A stretch of 64,000 bases of DNA from Streptomyces caniscabiei (GTDB lineage Bacteria; Actinomycetota; Actinomycetes; Streptomycetales; Streptomycetaceae), in assembly GCF_014930365.1 (NCBI RefSeq), contig NZ_JABXWI010000014.1, positions 224,237 through 288,236 on the forward strand, in the 5' to 3' direction. The notes below the pieces were generated by a model. That model was not told where the DNA came from. It searched no databases and worked only from the letters and a program-made list of their open reading frames with translations. The position numbers were made by a program, and so were the translations under genes. Shown piece after piece: positions 34,503-43,718 of this stretch. How positions within the stretch are numbered: position 1 is the stretch's first letter; the number at the start of each line of letters is the position of its first letter.

Positions 34503-35140
34503 AGATCGTGCTCGCCGAGGACAGCGTGCTGCTGCGGGAAGGGCTCGTCGGCGTCCTGACCCGCTTCGGACACGAGGTCGTCGCGGCGGTCGGGGACGCG
34601 CGGTCGCTGATCGAGGCCGTGACCTCGTACGCCCCCGATCTCGTCGTCACCGACGTCCGCATGCCGCCCGGTCTCACCGACGAGGGCCTGCGCGCCGCGC
34701 TCGAACTCCGCGTGGCGAACCCCGCCCTGCCGGTCCTCGTCCTCAGCCAGTACGTCCAACGCGCCTACGCCGCCGATCTGCTGGACACCGGCGACGGCAC
34801 CGGCGTCGGCTATCTCCTCAAGGACCGCATCGGCCAGGTCGAACAGTTCGCCGAGGCGGTGGAGCGGGTCGCCGCCGGGGGCACGGTCGTCGATCCCGAG
34901 GTGGTACGGCAGCTGCTGCGGCGCCGGCGCGATCCGCTGGCGGCGCTCACCCCGCGCGAGCGGGAGGTGCTCGCCCTGGTCGCGGAGGGGAAGTCGAACG
35001 GGGCGGTCGCCCGGGAGCTGGTCGTCACCGAGGCGGCCGTCGGCAAGCACATCGGCAACATCCTGGGAAAGCTGGACCTGCCCCCGGCGGAGAACACCCA
35101 CCGCCGGGTGCTGGCGGTGCTGGCCTACCTGCGGGCGTGA
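34487..35140 (+). CDS. LuxR/NarL family response regulator
   Basis: Starting at GTG 34487 with GGAG at 6 nt, the protein is 217 residues. The receiver domain has Glu11-Asp12 and phospho-acceptor Asp56 (VVTDVRMPPG), then Ser/Thr (LVLSQY) and Lys (YLLKD). The C-terminal LuxR helix-turn-helix is LTPREREVLALVAEGKSNGAVARELVVTEAAVGKHIGNILGKL. It is the partner of the overlapping kinase and probably autoregulates or controls distant genes. Confidence 0.92.
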   Translation: MPAALKIVLAEDSVLLREGLVGVLTRFGHEVVAAVGDARSLIEAVTSYAPDLVVTDVRMPPGLTDEGLRAALELRVANPALPVLVLSQYVQRAYAADLLDTGDGTGVGYLLKDRIGQVEQFAEAVERVAAGGTVVDPEVVRQLLRRRRDPLAALTPREREVLALVAEGKSNGAVARELVVTEAAVGKHIGNILGKLDLPPAENTHRRVLAVLAYLRA

Positions 35141-35174
35141 CGGCCTGTGTGCGTGACGGCCGCCGCGCGTACGC

Positions 35175-35208
35175 GGAAGGGCCCCTCGCCGAAGCGAGGG
35201 GCCCTTCC
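35175..35208 (-). terminator. Terminator downstream of tRNA-Lys copy 2
   Basis: GGAAGGGCCCCTCGC (35175-35189) and GCGAGGGGCCCTTCC-type pairing (35194-35208) give a perfect 15-bp stem with a CGAA loop. It can serve both the tRNA (minus) and the response regulator (plus). Confidence 0.88.
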
Positions 35209-35214
35209 GTTCGG

Positions 35215-35288
35215 TGCGCCGCCAGGGACTCGAACCCCGGACCCGCTGATTAAGAGTCAGCTGCTCTAACCAACTGAGCTAGCGGCGC
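35215..35288 (-). tRNA. tRNA-Lys (anticodon CTT), copy 2
   Basis: Identical in all 74 nt to the copies at 24068 and 49753, with anticodon loop CTCTTAA. The flanks are unrelated apart from the downstream GC-rich terminator hairpin. Confidence 0.97.
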
Positions 35289-35402
35289 AGACTCTGTCGC
35301 TCATCCGCTCTCGCGGCTGGCGACAGAGAAAATACTACCTGGCCCGGACGGGTGCCTTCGACCACTTAAACGTGAGCTGGATCTCGGTGGAACGGGTGGC
35401 CG

Positions 35403-36161
35403 CTAGATCGCCAACGACAGCAGCACCGGAGCGGCCTCCCGGTTCAGCGTGTGCGCCGCCGCGCGGAGCCGGTGCGCGTGCCGCAGCGGCAGCGACAGCG
35501 CGAGGCAGCCCACGGCGGAGCCGGCGGTGAGGGGGACGGCCGCGCAGACCGTGCCCGGCGCGTACTCCTGGAGGTCGAGGACCGGGACCGTGGCGGTCTG
35601 GGCGTCGAGTTTGCTCAGCAGCACCTTCTCGTTGGTGATCGTGCGGGCGGTGAGCCGGGCCGGGCGGTGCCGTGAGAGGTGGTCGCGGCGGCCGTTGAGG
35701 TCGAGCTGGCCCAGCAGGCCCTTGCCGAACGCGGTGGCATGGGCGGAGGAGCGGAAGTCGACCCACTCGTGGACGGCGGGCATGGCCGGGCTGTCGGCCC
35801 AGCCGGTGACCTGGATCTCCCCGTCCAGATAGCGGGTGACGTAGACGGCGGCGCCCACGGAGTCGCGGAGCCGGTCGAGGGTGTGCTGGAGCTGCTCGCG
35901 CAGGGCCTGGTCATGACCCTGGGCGGAGCCCAGCCGGGCGAGTGCGGCACCGGTGACATAGGCGCCGTCGGTGGTCTGTTCCACGTATCCCTCGCGACGC
36001 AGCATCCGCAGGAGCGCGGTCAACCGCTCACTGTCGACGCCGGTGCGACGGGCGATCTCGGCGTCGGTGACGCCACCTGCGTGCCGCGCCACCGTCTCCA
36101 GGACGCGCAGGGCGTCCTGGGCCGAGTGGTACGGCGCGGTCGGCTCGTGCTTGAGCGCCAC
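35403..36161 (-). CDS. IclR family transcriptional regulator
   Basis: A GTG at 36161 with GGGGGAAA upstream gives 252 residues. The N-terminal winged helix (SAQDALRVLETVARHAGGVTDAEIARRTGV, then TALLRMLRREGYVEQ) is followed by an IclR effector domain (YVTRYLDGEIQVTGW, SSAHATAFGKGLLGQL, CAAVPLTAGSAVGCLALSLP). It sits 214 nt downstream of ehuA on the same strand and is the obvious candidate to regulate the transporter and the catabolic genes. Confidence 0.88.
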   Translation of the reverse strand: MALKHEPTAPYHSAQDALRVLETVARHAGGVTDAEIARRTGVDSERLTALLRMLRREGYVEQTTDGAYVTGAALARLGSAQGHDQALREQLQHTLDRLRDSVGAAVYVTRYLDGEIQVTGWADSPAMPAVHEWVDFRSSAHATAFGKGLLGQLDLNGRRDHLSRHRPARLTARTITNEKVLLSKLDAQTATVPVLDLQEYAPGTVCAAVPLTAGSAVGCLALSLPLRHAHRLRAAAHTLNREAAPVLLSLAI

Positions 36162-36375
36162 GGTTTCCCCCTGCGCTTCTCGGGCCGTTTTTCGGACAGC
36201 TTGCCGTGTCCCACGATACGGCCCAAGAGTCGTGCGCGGAGGGGTTGTTCGCGAGAAAATCCCGGCACCCACGGGCCTCCGAACTGCCGGACCAGCACTC
36301 CGGCATATGCCGGAGGCGTGGCCCGGCGGGCGGACCTCGGATGTTCCCACGCGGTCAGGCGTTCACAGGGCGTAA

Positions 36376-37173
36376 TCAGATGACCGCGCCGAGGAATTCC
36401 CGCGTACGTTCGTGCGACGGATCGCCGAAGATCTTCTCGGGGCTGCCCGACTCGATCACCTGGCCAGAATCGAACATCAGAACTTGGTCCGAGATGTCCC
36501 GGGCGAAGTTCATCTCATGGGTCACACAGAGCATCGTGATGTCCGTGGTGCGGGCGATGTCCCTGAGCAGGTCGAGCACGCCGGCGACCAGCTCGGGGTC
36601 GAGCGCGGACGTCACCTCGTCGAGGAGCAGCACCTGCGGGCGCATCGCCAGGGCCCGCGCGATGGCCACCCGCTGTTGCTGTCCACCGGAGAGCTGCGTC
36701 GGGTAGGCGTCGCACTTGTCGGCGAGCCCGACCATGTCGAGCAGTTCGCGGGCCCGCGCCTCGGCCTCGTCCTTGGAGAGCCCGAGGACGGTGACGGGCG
36801 CCTCGGTGATGTTCCGCAGCACCTTCATGTTGGGGAAGAGGTTGAACTGCTGGAACACCATCCCGATGTTCTTGCGGACCTCACGGCACTGCTTCTCGCT
36901 CGCCGGGAACAGCCGCTGCCCGCCGACCGTGATCGTGCCCTCGTCGGGCTTGGTCAGGGTCATCAGCAGCCGCAGGATCGTCGTCTTGCCGGAGCCGGAC
37001 GGGCCGATCAGCGTGACGTGCTTGCCCGCGTCGACCGAGAAGTCGAGCCGGTCCAGGACGGTGTTGCTGCCGAATCGTTTGGTCACGTTCTCGAAGCGGA
37101 TCAGCTCGCTGCGATCGACGGGCTGGTCCGCGGGCGCGTCGGGTTCTTTCATCAGCGGGGTGTCAGCGGACAA
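36376..37173 (-). CDS. ehuA: EhuA-like polar amino-acid ABC transporter ATPase
   Basis: A TTG start at 37173 is chosen because GGAG lies 8 nt upstream, whereas ATG 37152 has none; it overlaps ehuD by 11 nt. The 265-residue ATPase has Walker A GPSGSGKTT, Q-loop FQQFNLFPN, signature LSGGQQQR, Walker B LLLDEVTSALD and His switch CVTHEM. It energises import of a polar amino acid or derivative; the family includes ectoine/hydroxyectoine uptake EhuABCD. Confidence 0.9.
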   Translation of the reverse strand: MSADTPLMKEPDAPADQPVDRSELIRFENVTKRFGSNTVLDRLDFSVDAGKHVTLIGPSGSGKTTILRLLMTLTKPDEGTITVGGQRLFPASEKQCREVRKNIGMVFQQFNLFPNMKVLRNITEAPVTVLGLSKDEAEARARELLDMVGLADKCDAYPTQLSGGQQQRVAIARALAMRPQVLLLDEVTSALDPELVAGVLDLLRDIARTTDITMLCVTHEMNFARDISDQVLMFDSGQVIESGSPEKIFGDPSHERTREFLGAVI

Positions 37174-37813
37174 GGCGTCGCTCCAGGGTTCGCAGAAGCA
37201 GGGAGGCCAGATAGGAGATGAGGATGAAGGCCACCCCGATGACGGTCAGGGGCTCGGTGAAACGGAAGGTCTCCTGGGCGTAGAGCCGCGCCTCGCTCAG
37301 CATCTCCGGGACCGTGATCACCATCAGGATCGGTGTGTCCTTGAGCATCGAGATCACGTAGTTGCCCAGCGCGGGCACCACCCGGCGGACCGCCTGCGGC
37401 AGGATCACCACGGTCCAGGTGCGGCGCATCGGCAGGTTCAACGCCGTGGCCGCCTCCCACTGGCCCGTCGGCACCGCCTCGATACCGGCCCGGTAGACCT
37501 GCATCGTGTACGTCGAGTAGTGCAGCCCGATCGCGAAGACGCCCGTGGTCAGCGCCGAGAAGGTCAGACCCCACTCCGGCAGCACGTAGAAGAGGAAGAA
37601 CAGCTGGACCAGCAGGGGGGTGTTCCGGATGAACTCCGTGACCACACCCACCGGCCAGCTCACCCAGCGGGTGGGCGTCCGCACCAGCAGCGCCCACACC
37701 AGCCCGAGCAGGAAGGAGACGACCGACCCCAGGGCCAGCGCCTGCAAGGTGACCAGCAGGCCGTCGTAGAAGTGCGGCAGGAAGTCCGTGACCGCGTTCC
37801 AGTCCCAGTTCAT
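37163..37813 (-). CDS. ehuD: EhuD-like ABC transporter permease
   Basis: This 216-residue His/Glu/Gln/Arg/opine-type permease has about five helices, the HEQRO signature around VTEFIRNTPLLVQLFFLFYVLP and the EAA loop EAATALNLPMRRTWTVVILPQA. Its ATG shares one base with the ehuC stop (TGATG). It pairs with EhuC to form the channel. Confidence 0.92.
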   Translation of the reverse strand: MNWDWNAVTDFLPHFYDGLLVTLQALALGSVVSFLLGLVWALLVRTPTRWVSWPVGVVTEFIRNTPLLVQLFFLFYVLPEWGLTFSALTTGVFAIGLHYSTYTMQVYRAGIEAVPTGQWEAATALNLPMRRTWTVVILPQAVRRVVPALGNYVISMLKDTPILMVITVPEMLSEARLYAQETFRFTEPLTVIGVAFILISYLASLLLRTLERRLVR

Positions 37814-38529
37814 CAGGCGGCACCTCCCGCGCCCGCGCCCTCGGGGACCCGCGCCGGCGGCACGGCCGCCTTACGCGCCGGGGCCTTGCCCAGCCCGGCC
37901 TTCAGCCGCCGCTCCAGCACCCGCATGGCGCGGGTCAGCAGGAAGGCGATCACGAAGTAGATGATCAGCAGATACGCGTAGATCTCCACGCTCTCCTGGA
38001 GCGCCAGCCGCACCAGACTGCCGCTGAACGCCAGATCGCCCATGCCCATGACCGACACCAGCGCCGTGCCCTTGAGCAGTTCGACCACCAGGTTGGCGAA
38101 GGGCGGGATCATCTCCGGCACGGCCTGCGGCAGCAGGATCAGCCGCATCCGCTGCCACGGGGTGAAGCTCAGCGCGATACCGCCCTCGCGCTGCGCCGGG
38201 TCCACGGCGGTCAGGGCGCCGCGCACGATCTCGGCGCCGTACGCCCCGTACGTCAGGCCGAGCGCGAGGACGCCCGCCCACATCGGGACCAGCTGCCAGC
38301 CGAAGGCCAGCGGCAGCACGAAGTACACCCAGAAGATCATGATCAGCGCGGAGGTGCCGCGGAACACCTCGGTGTAGAGGCCCGCGACGAAGCGGACGAT
38401 CCACCGCCGATGGGTGCGCGCGACCCCGACCACGAACGAGACGACCGTGGCCAGCAGCGCGCCGAACACCAACAGCTGGAGGGTGACCCAGACGCCGCGC
38501 AGGACGAGTTCCCAGAGTCCCGGTGTCAT
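37813..38529 (-). CDS. ehuC: EhuC-like ABC transporter permease
   Basis: The 238-residue permease resembles EhuD in layout: VYTEVFRGTSALIMIFWVYFVLP-type signature and EAA-like EGGIALSFTPWQRMRLILLPQA. The C-terminus is an extended Ala/Pro/Lys tail (APARKAAVPPARVPEGAGAG) unusual for this family. It overlaps the ehuB stop by 4 nt (ATGA). Confidence 0.92.
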   Translation of the reverse strand: MTPGLWELVLRGVWVTLQLLVFGALLATVVSFVVGVARTHRRWIVRFVAGLYTEVFRGTSALIMIFWVYFVLPLAFGWQLVPMWAGVLALGLTYGAYGAEIVRGALTAVDPAQREGGIALSFTPWQRMRLILLPQAVPEMIPPFANLVVELLKGTALVSVMGMGDLAFSGSLVRLALQESVEIYAYLLIIYFVIAFLLTRAMRVLERRLKAGLGKAPARKAAVPPARVPEGAGAGGAA

Positions 38530-39449
38530 GCGCGACAGAGCTCCTTCGTGGTCAGGTCGGTCATCTCGACCTTGGTGAACCCGAAGGGCCGCAGCACACG
38601 CAGCAGTTCGCCGCTCTCCTTCATCTTCCGCAGTTCGACGTTGAAGGCGTCCCGCAGCCGTGTCTCGGCCGGCCGGAACGCGAAGCCCGCGCCGTCCACC
38701 CGGGGTTTGCCGTCGACGAGCGCGGCGAACGGCTTGGTCGCCTCCGTCGTCCGGGACTTCTTGACCACCTCGCGGGTGGTCAGCGACGTGCCCGCGAACA
38801 CGTCGACCCGGCCCGCCTCCACGGCGTTCAGCCCGGCCACCTGGTCGGGCACGATGACGATGTCGCTCTCCTTGTACCCGGCCTCGACGGCGTGCGCGAT
38901 CTGCGCGTACCCGGAGCCCGTGGCGAACTTCGCCTTGGCGCGGATCACGTCCGCGTAGTCGTTCAGCCCCTTGGGGTTGCCCTTCTTCACCACGAACGCG
39001 TCCAGCATCTGGTGGTCGGGCTCGGAGAAGATGACCTCGGCGCAGCGCTCGGGGTTGATGTACATCCCGGCGGAGACGACATCGAACTGCTGGGAGTTCA
39101 GCCCGGGTATGAGCGACCCGAACTCGGTGGGCACGGGCTGGACCCGCCCCACGCCCAGCCGCTTGAAGACGACCCGGGCCACTTCGGGCCCCTCGCCGGT
39201 CAGTTCGCCGTCGGTGTCGATGTAGCCGAACGGGATCTCGCCCGCGATACCGAGCCGTACGACGCCCTGCGCGCGCAGCCGGTCCAGCAGCTCACCCCCC
39301 TCCGTGCCGGAGGCCGTGGCCACCCGGCTGCACCCGGCGGCGCCCAGCGCGCCCGCCGTGGCGAGCGCGGAGGCGCCGACGAGCAGGGAGCGGCGGCTGG
39401 GGTCGCGTGTCTTCCCGGTTCTCCCGGAGGTCTTCGTTGCTGGAGCCAT
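38526..39449 (-). CDS. ehuB: EhuB-like substrate-binding lipoprotein
   Basis: The 307-residue protein has a Tat-type lipoprotein signal (SRRSLLVGASAL, lipobox GAAGC) and a type II periplasmic-binding fold. VVRLGIAGEIPFGYIDTDGELTGEGPEVARVV is the motif I recognise from annotated ectoine-binding EhuB. Ligand specificity cannot be settled by eye: no eutBCDE ectoine-degradation genes are near, so the natural ligand may be another zwitterion. First gene of the ehuBCDA operon; no Shine-Dalgarno before ATG 39449. Confidence 0.88.
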   Translation of the reverse strand: MAPATKTSGRTGKTRDPSRRSLLVGASALATAGALGAAGCSRVATASGTEGGELLDRLRAQGVVRLGIAGEIPFGYIDTDGELTGEGPEVARVVFKRLGVGRVQPVPTEFGSLIPGLNSQQFDVVSAGMYINPERCAEVIFSEPDHQMLDAFVVKKGNPKGLNDYADVIRAKAKFATGSGYAQIAHAVEAGYKESDIVIVPDQVAGLNAVEAGRVDVFAGTSLTTREVVKKSRTTEATKPFAALVDGKPRVDGAGFAFRPAETRLRDAFNVELRKMKESGELLRVLRPFGFTKVEMTDLTTKELCRA

Positions 39450-39560
39450 GGGCGCGCGGCTACCCGACCCGATGCGATGTATTCACGCCACGGCGGAGCC
39501 CTTCACGACCCCCGCACACGCGCGGGAGGCGCCCTTGACCCCGGCGGCACCATGGAAGAC

Positions 39561-40067
39561 ATGAGTGACAGGACGGACCGCCATCTGGAGATCTCCCTGC
39601 TCGAACGCCAGGTCGTGTGCCGGGCGAAGCTCCTCGACGACCGCGCGCCACGTACGTGCGCCGCCGTCTGGGACGCCCTGCCGTTGTCCGGGGACGTCTA
39701 CCACGCCAAGTACGCCCGCAACGAGATCTACGCGCTCTTCCCGCCCTTCGCCGACCGTGAGCCGCCGCTGGAGAACCCGACCGTCACCCCCATCCCCGGC
39801 GACCTCTGCTACTTCTCCTTCGCCGGCACGGAGCTCGCCACGAGCGCCTACGGCTACGACCGGGACGTCCGCCCCGACACCACCCTCGTGGACCTCGCCC
39901 TCTTCTACGAACGCAACAACCTGCTCCTCAACGGCGACGTGGGGTGGGTGCCGGGGATCGTGTGGGGCCAGGTGGTGTCGGGGCTGGACGAGATGGCTGC
40001 CGCGTGCAACGACCTGTGGCGGACGGGGGCGGCGGGGGAGACGCTGCGGTTCCGGAGGGCGGCGTGA
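39561..40067 (+). CDS. DUF3830 (cyclophilin-like fold) protein
   Basis: The 168-residue protein (ATG 39561; ATG 39552 in frame is an alternative) is divergent from ehuB across about 110 nt. The motifs VCRAKLLDDRAPRTCAAVWDALPLSGDVYHAKYARNEIYALFPP and IPGDLCYFS are typical of DUF3830. Function is unknown; the family is often found with amidase and racemase-like genes of amino-acid or hydantoin catabolism, as here. Confidence 0.85.
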   Translation: MSDRTDRHLEISLLERQVVCRAKLLDDRAPRTCAAVWDALPLSGDVYHAKYARNEIYALFPPFADREPPLENPTVTPIPGDLCYFSFAGTELATSAYGYDRDVRPDTTLVDLALFYERNNLLLNGDVGWVPGIVWGQVVSGLDEMAAACNDLWRTGAAGETLRFRRAA

Positions 40068-40106
40068 GGGGCGCCTAGTAGCTCGGGGGTGCGGGTTCGT
40101 GAGCGA

Positions 40107-40247
40107 GTGCGGCTCCGGTGGGGCTTCTCGCGCAGTTCCCCGCGCCCCTGAAAAGCAGGGGCTGCGCCCCGTCGCCTTTCAGGCCCGCAGGGGCCTGGTC
40201 TTTTAGGGGCGCGGGGAACTGCGCGAGAAGCCCCACCGGAGCCGCAC
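40107..40247. repeat. Large inverted repeat, 43-bp perfect arms, at a convergent gene junction
   Basis: Arms 40107-40149 and 40205-40247 are exact reverse complements and each contains the REP core CGCGCAGTTCCCCGCGCCCC. The 55-nt interior holds smaller stems (GCAGGGGCTGCGCCCC, CAGGCCCGCAGGGGCCTG). It lies between DUF3830 (plus) and the amidase (minus), so it can terminate both transcripts. Confidence 0.93.
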
Positions 40248-40272
40248 CCGACAACGCACCTCCGCCCACCCC

Positions 40273-40328
40273 CCCGGGGTCGAAGGGGCAGCGCCCCTGG
40301 GATGGGACGGGTAGGGGCGGCGGGGGCG
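40273..40328. repeat. Second composite repeat, copy 1
   Basis: GGGGTCGAAGGGGC, CGCCCCTGG, ACGGGTAGGGGCGGCGGGGG occur in this order and again at 44528-44622, where a 40-nt hairpin-forming insert splits the copy. Each copy follows a minus-oriented REP core, so the pair REP plus this element is repeated about 4.3 kb apart in direct orientation around the catabolic genes. Confidence 0.8.
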
Positions 40329-40335
40329 GACAAAC

Positions 40336-41745
40336 TCAGGAGACGACCCCGCCCGGCGCAGCCACCCCCGCAACCCCCGCCTCGAACAACGCATGCGACA
40401 CCCGCAACACCAGATCGTCCCGATGCCGAGCCGCCACCACCTGCAATCCCACCGGCAGGCCCCCCTCATCCACCCCCACCGGCACACTCCCCGCCGGCTG
40501 CTGCGTCAGGTTGAACGGGTACGTGAACGGCGTCCACCCCGTCCACCGCCGATGCCCCGAGCCCCGCGGCACCTCCACCCCCGCCTCGAACGCGGTCACC
40601 GGCAACGTGGGCGTCACCAGCACGTCGTACCGCTCGTGGAACGCCCCCATCCGCCGCCCGAGATCCATCCGCACATCCACCGCGGCCAGATACTCCAGCG
40701 CGGACAGCCGCGCCCCGGCCTCCCGGATCTCCCGCAACCCGGGATCCAGAACGGCCCGCCCCTCCGCCCCCAGCCGCTGCGTCACCCGCGCCGCCCCGCT
40801 GAACCACAGCGTGTGGAACGCCTCCACCGGATCACAGAAGTCGGGGTCGGCCTCACTGACGTACGCACCGAGCCCGGCCAGCCCCTCCACCGCCCGCCGC
40901 ACCGCGCGGGCGACCCCAGGCCGCACGGCCACCTGCCCGCCCAGCGACGCCGAGTACGCGACCCGCAGCCCCCGCACCCCGCCCGCGAGCGCGTCCACGA
41001 AGGACCCGGGGACCGGCCCCAGCCCCGACCAGTCCCGCGCGTCGGGCCCGGAGACCACGTCCAGCAGCAGCGCCGCGTCCGCCGCGTCCCGCGTCAACGG
41101 TCCGACGTGCGACAGCGTGCCGAACGCGCTCGCCGGATACAGCGGCACCCGCCCGTACGTCGGCTTCAGCCCGAACACCCCGCAGAAGGCGGCCGGGATC
41201 CGCACGCTGCCACCCCCGTCCGTGCCCAGCGCCAGCGGCCCCGCCCCCAGCGCGACCGCCGCCGCCGCGCCCCCGCTGGACCCCCCGGCCGTGCGCGAGA
41301 GGTCGTACGGGTTCCGGGTCACCCCGCTGAGCGGCGAGTCCGTGACGCCCTTCCAGCCGAACTCGGGCGTCGTGGTCTTCCCCAGGAACACCGCCCCGTG
41401 CTCCCGCAGCCGGGCCACCGAGGGCGCGTCCTCGTCCCAACTCCCCTTCTCCGAAACGGTCCTGGAGCCCTTCAGCGTCGGCCCGCCCCGCATCAGCAGG
41501 ATGTCCTTCACGGTGACGGGCACCCCGTCCACCGCCCCGGCCGGCTCCCCGCGCCGCCAGCGCCCCTCCGACTCCCGCGCCCGCGCGAGCGCCGCCTCGG
41601 CGTCGACGCGCACGAACGCGTTCACGGCCGGCTGGATCCGCTCGGCCCGCTCCAGCGCCGCCCGCGCCACCTCCACCGGGCTGAACTCGCCCTCGCGGTA
41701 CCCCTCGACCAGTCGTACGGCGGACAGTTCCGTGAGCTCCGACAT
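40336..41745 (-). CDS. Amidase signature family enzyme
   Basis: This 469-residue enzyme starts at ATG 41745 behind GGGAGGGG. The Ser-cisSer-Lys triad is intact: Lys80 (VPVTVKDILL), Ser156 (AGGSSGGAAA) and Ser180 (GTDGGGSVRIPAAFCG). It hydrolyses an amide to acid and ammonia. It is 20 nt downstream of the dehydrogenase gene, so they form an operon, opposite to the racemase-like genes. Confidence 0.92.
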   Translation of the reverse strand: MSELTELSAVRLVEGYREGEFSPVEVARAALERAERIQPAVNAFVRVDAEAALARARESEGRWRRGEPAGAVDGVPVTVKDILLMRGGPTLKGSRTVSEKGSWDEDAPSVARLREHGAVFLGKTTTPEFGWKGVTDSPLSGVTRNPYDLSRTAGGSSGGAAAAVALGAGPLALGTDGGGSVRIPAAFCGVFGLKPTYGRVPLYPASAFGTLSHVGPLTRDAADAALLLDVVSGPDARDWSGLGPVPGSFVDALAGGVRGLRVAYSASLGGQVAVRPGVARAVRRAVEGLAGLGAYVSEADPDFCDPVEAFHTLWFSGAARVTQRLGAEGRAVLDPGLREIREAGARLSALEYLAAVDVRMDLGRRMGAFHERYDVLVTPTLPVTAFEAGVEVPRGSGHRRWTGWTPFTYPFNLTQQPAGSVPVGVDEGGLPVGLQVVAARHRDDLVLRVSHALFEAGVAGVAAPGGVVS

Positions 41746-41765
41746 CCGGCCCCTCCCAGGGGAGT

Positions 41766-42737
41766 TCAGTGCCCGGGCACGTACCCGCGCTCCTTGTCGA
41801 CCACGTTGGGCAGTGGTGTGCCCGCCTCCCACAGCCCGAACAACTCCACGAACTGGGCGCCGAGTTCGTCCCGCCACCCCACCGTGTCCCCGCTCATGTG
41901 GGGCGAGACGATCAGCCCGGGCACCTCCCACAGCGGGTCGTCCGGGCCCAGCGGCTCGCGCTCGAAGACATCCAGCGCCGCCCCCGCGATCCACCGCTTG
42001 CGCAGCGCCTCGACGAGCGCGTCCTCCACCACGAGCTGCCCGCGTCCCACGTTGACGAACCGCGCGGACGGCTGCATGACCCCGAACCGCCGGGCGTCGA
42101 ACATGCCGTACGTCGCCTCCGTCAGCGGCGCGGCCGCGATCACCCAGTCGGCACGGGCCAGCAACCGGTCGAGCTCCTCCGGGCCGTGCACCCCGGGCCG
42201 CGCGGTCCGCCCGACCAGAGCCGTGTGCAGACCGAGCGTCTTCAGACAGCGCTCGATCGCCCGCCCGATCGGCCCGGACCCCACCACGCACGCCCGGCCG
42301 CCCGCCACCCGCAGCGCCTCCCGGTGCCGCCACTCCCGCCGCCCCTGCAACTCCCAGCTGCGCGGCAGATCCTTCGCCATGGCGAGGACGAGCGCGGCGA
42401 CGTACTCGGCGATCGGCGCCTCGAACACCCCGCGCGCGTTCGTCACCACCGTGTCCCCGGCGGCGACCAGTTCGGGGCAGAGCAGATGGTCGACGCCCGC
42501 GCTCGCCGTGTGCACCCAGCGCGGCCGGGGCCCGCCGCCCGGCCAGGCGTCCCGCACCGCGTGGGAGGTGAAGTCCCACACCAGCAGCACATCGGCGTAC
42601 GGCAGCCGCGCGGCCAGCGTGGAGGCGTCGGCGTACTCGACCGTCGCCCGCCCGGTGAGCCGCCCGAGCCGGGGACGCGGTTCGGCGTCGAGGACGAGGA
42701 GGGTCGGCCGAGGAGTCGAGGTCGAGATCGAGGTCAT
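41766..42737 (-). CDS. D-2-hydroxyacid dehydrogenase
   Basis: The 323-residue NAD-dependent protein has VHTASAGVDHLL, the nucleotide loop ACVVGSGPIGRAIERCL, Arg in VNVGRGQLV, Glu in FEREPL and His in SPHMSG. The loop is G-S-G-P-I-G, as in the glyoxylate/hydroxypyruvate reductase-like subgroup. ATG 42737 is preferred over an upstream TTG that abuts GAGGGG. It should interconvert a 2-oxo and a 2-hydroxy acid in the same pathway as the amidase. Confidence 0.9.
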   Translation of the reverse strand: MTSISTSTPRPTLLVLDAEPRPRLGRLTGRATVEYADASTLAARLPYADVLLVWDFTSHAVRDAWPGGGPRPRWVHTASAGVDHLLCPELVAAGDTVVTNARGVFEAPIAEYVAALVLAMAKDLPRSWELQGRREWRHREALRVAGGRACVVGSGPIGRAIERCLKTLGLHTALVGRTARPGVHGPEELDRLLARADWVIAAAPLTEATYGMFDARRFGVMQPSARFVNVGRGQLVVEDALVEALRKRWIAGAALDVFEREPLGPDDPLWEVPGLIVSPHMSGDTVGWRDELGAQFVELFGLWEAGTPLPNVVDKERGYVPGH

Positions 42738-42908
42738 GGGCGAAGGCAACCCCTCACGATCGAAGTGAACCTAGCGGCCATAGCGGCCCCCGAGATGCGT
42801 GTGACATGCACTGATTGACCACGCTCGCACCCGAACCTACCTTCGTCAACAAGGACTTGCGCACGTTCTGTCGTCCGCACATCTCTCTCCGTGAGGCCGG
42901 TGGCTGTC

Positions 42909-43718
42909 ATGAACGTCTCCTTCCTCGGTGGACCCCGTCCGCAGCGCGGCGTCGGTGTCATCGCCCCGTTCGACTTCGCCCTCGACCGCGAGCTGTGGCG
43001 CTGGGTCCCGGACGACGTCTCCCTGCACCTCACCCGGACCCCGTACGTCCCCGTCGAGGTGAGCCTCGACCTGGCCCGGCTGGTCTCCGAGCACGAGACG
43101 CTGCACGAGGCGGTCCGGGCGCTGAACGAGGTCGCCCCCGAGGTCGTGGCCTACGCCTGCACCAGCGGCAGCTTCGTCGGCGGGGTCGCGGGGGAGCGCG
43201 CGATGGGCGAGGCGATGACCCGCGCGGGCGCCGCGCACGCCGTCACCACCTCCGGCGCGATGCTCGCCGCCCTGGCCGAGCTGAACGCCCACCGCATCGC
43301 CCTGGTCACCCCGTACACCGTCTCGGTCACCCAGTCCCTGGAGGAGTACCTCGCCGAGGCGGGCATCCTGGTCACCGGCCGCGCCTCGCTCGGCCTGGTC
43401 CGGCACATCTGGAAGGTCCCGTACCACGACGTGGTCGCCATGGCCCACCGTGCGGTCCGGACCACCACACCCGACGTGCTCTTCATCTCCTGCACCAACC
43501 TCCCCACCTACGACGTCATCCCCCAGCTGGAAGCGGAACTGCGGATGCCGGTGATCTCGGCCAACCAGGTGACGATATGGGCGGCGCTGCGTCATCTGGG
43601 TACTCGGGCGGTGGGTCCGTACCAGGCTCTGCTCGACGAGTCGGCCAGGCAGACGTTCGGTGCGGGACCTGTTCCGCCACCGCCGGTACTGCCGGAAGAA
43701 CAGGAAGGTTGGGCATGA
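42909..43718 (+). CDS. Maleate cis-trans isomerase / EutA-like protein, two catalytic Cys
   Basis: The 269-residue Asp/Glu-racemase-superfamily protein has both Cys in place: Cys84 (YACTSGSFVGG) and Cys195 (LFISCTNLPTYDVI). The family includes maleate isomerase, arylmalonate decarboxylase and EutA of ectoine catabolism. It overlaps the next gene by ATGA. Start chosen at ATG 42909; no good ribosome site is visible. Confidence 0.87.
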   Translation: MNVSFLGGPRPQRGVGVIAPFDFALDRELWRWVPDDVSLHLTRTPYVPVEVSLDLARLVSEHETLHEAVRALNEVAPEVVAYACTSGSFVGGVAGERAMGEAMTRAGAAHAVTTSGAMLAALAELNAHRIALVTPYTVSVTQSLEEYLAEAGILVTGRASLGLVRHIWKVPYHDVVAMAHRAVRTTTPDVLFISCTNLPTYDVIPQLEAELRMPVISANQVTIWAALRHLGTRAVGPYQALLDESARQTFGAGPVPPPPVLPEEQEGWA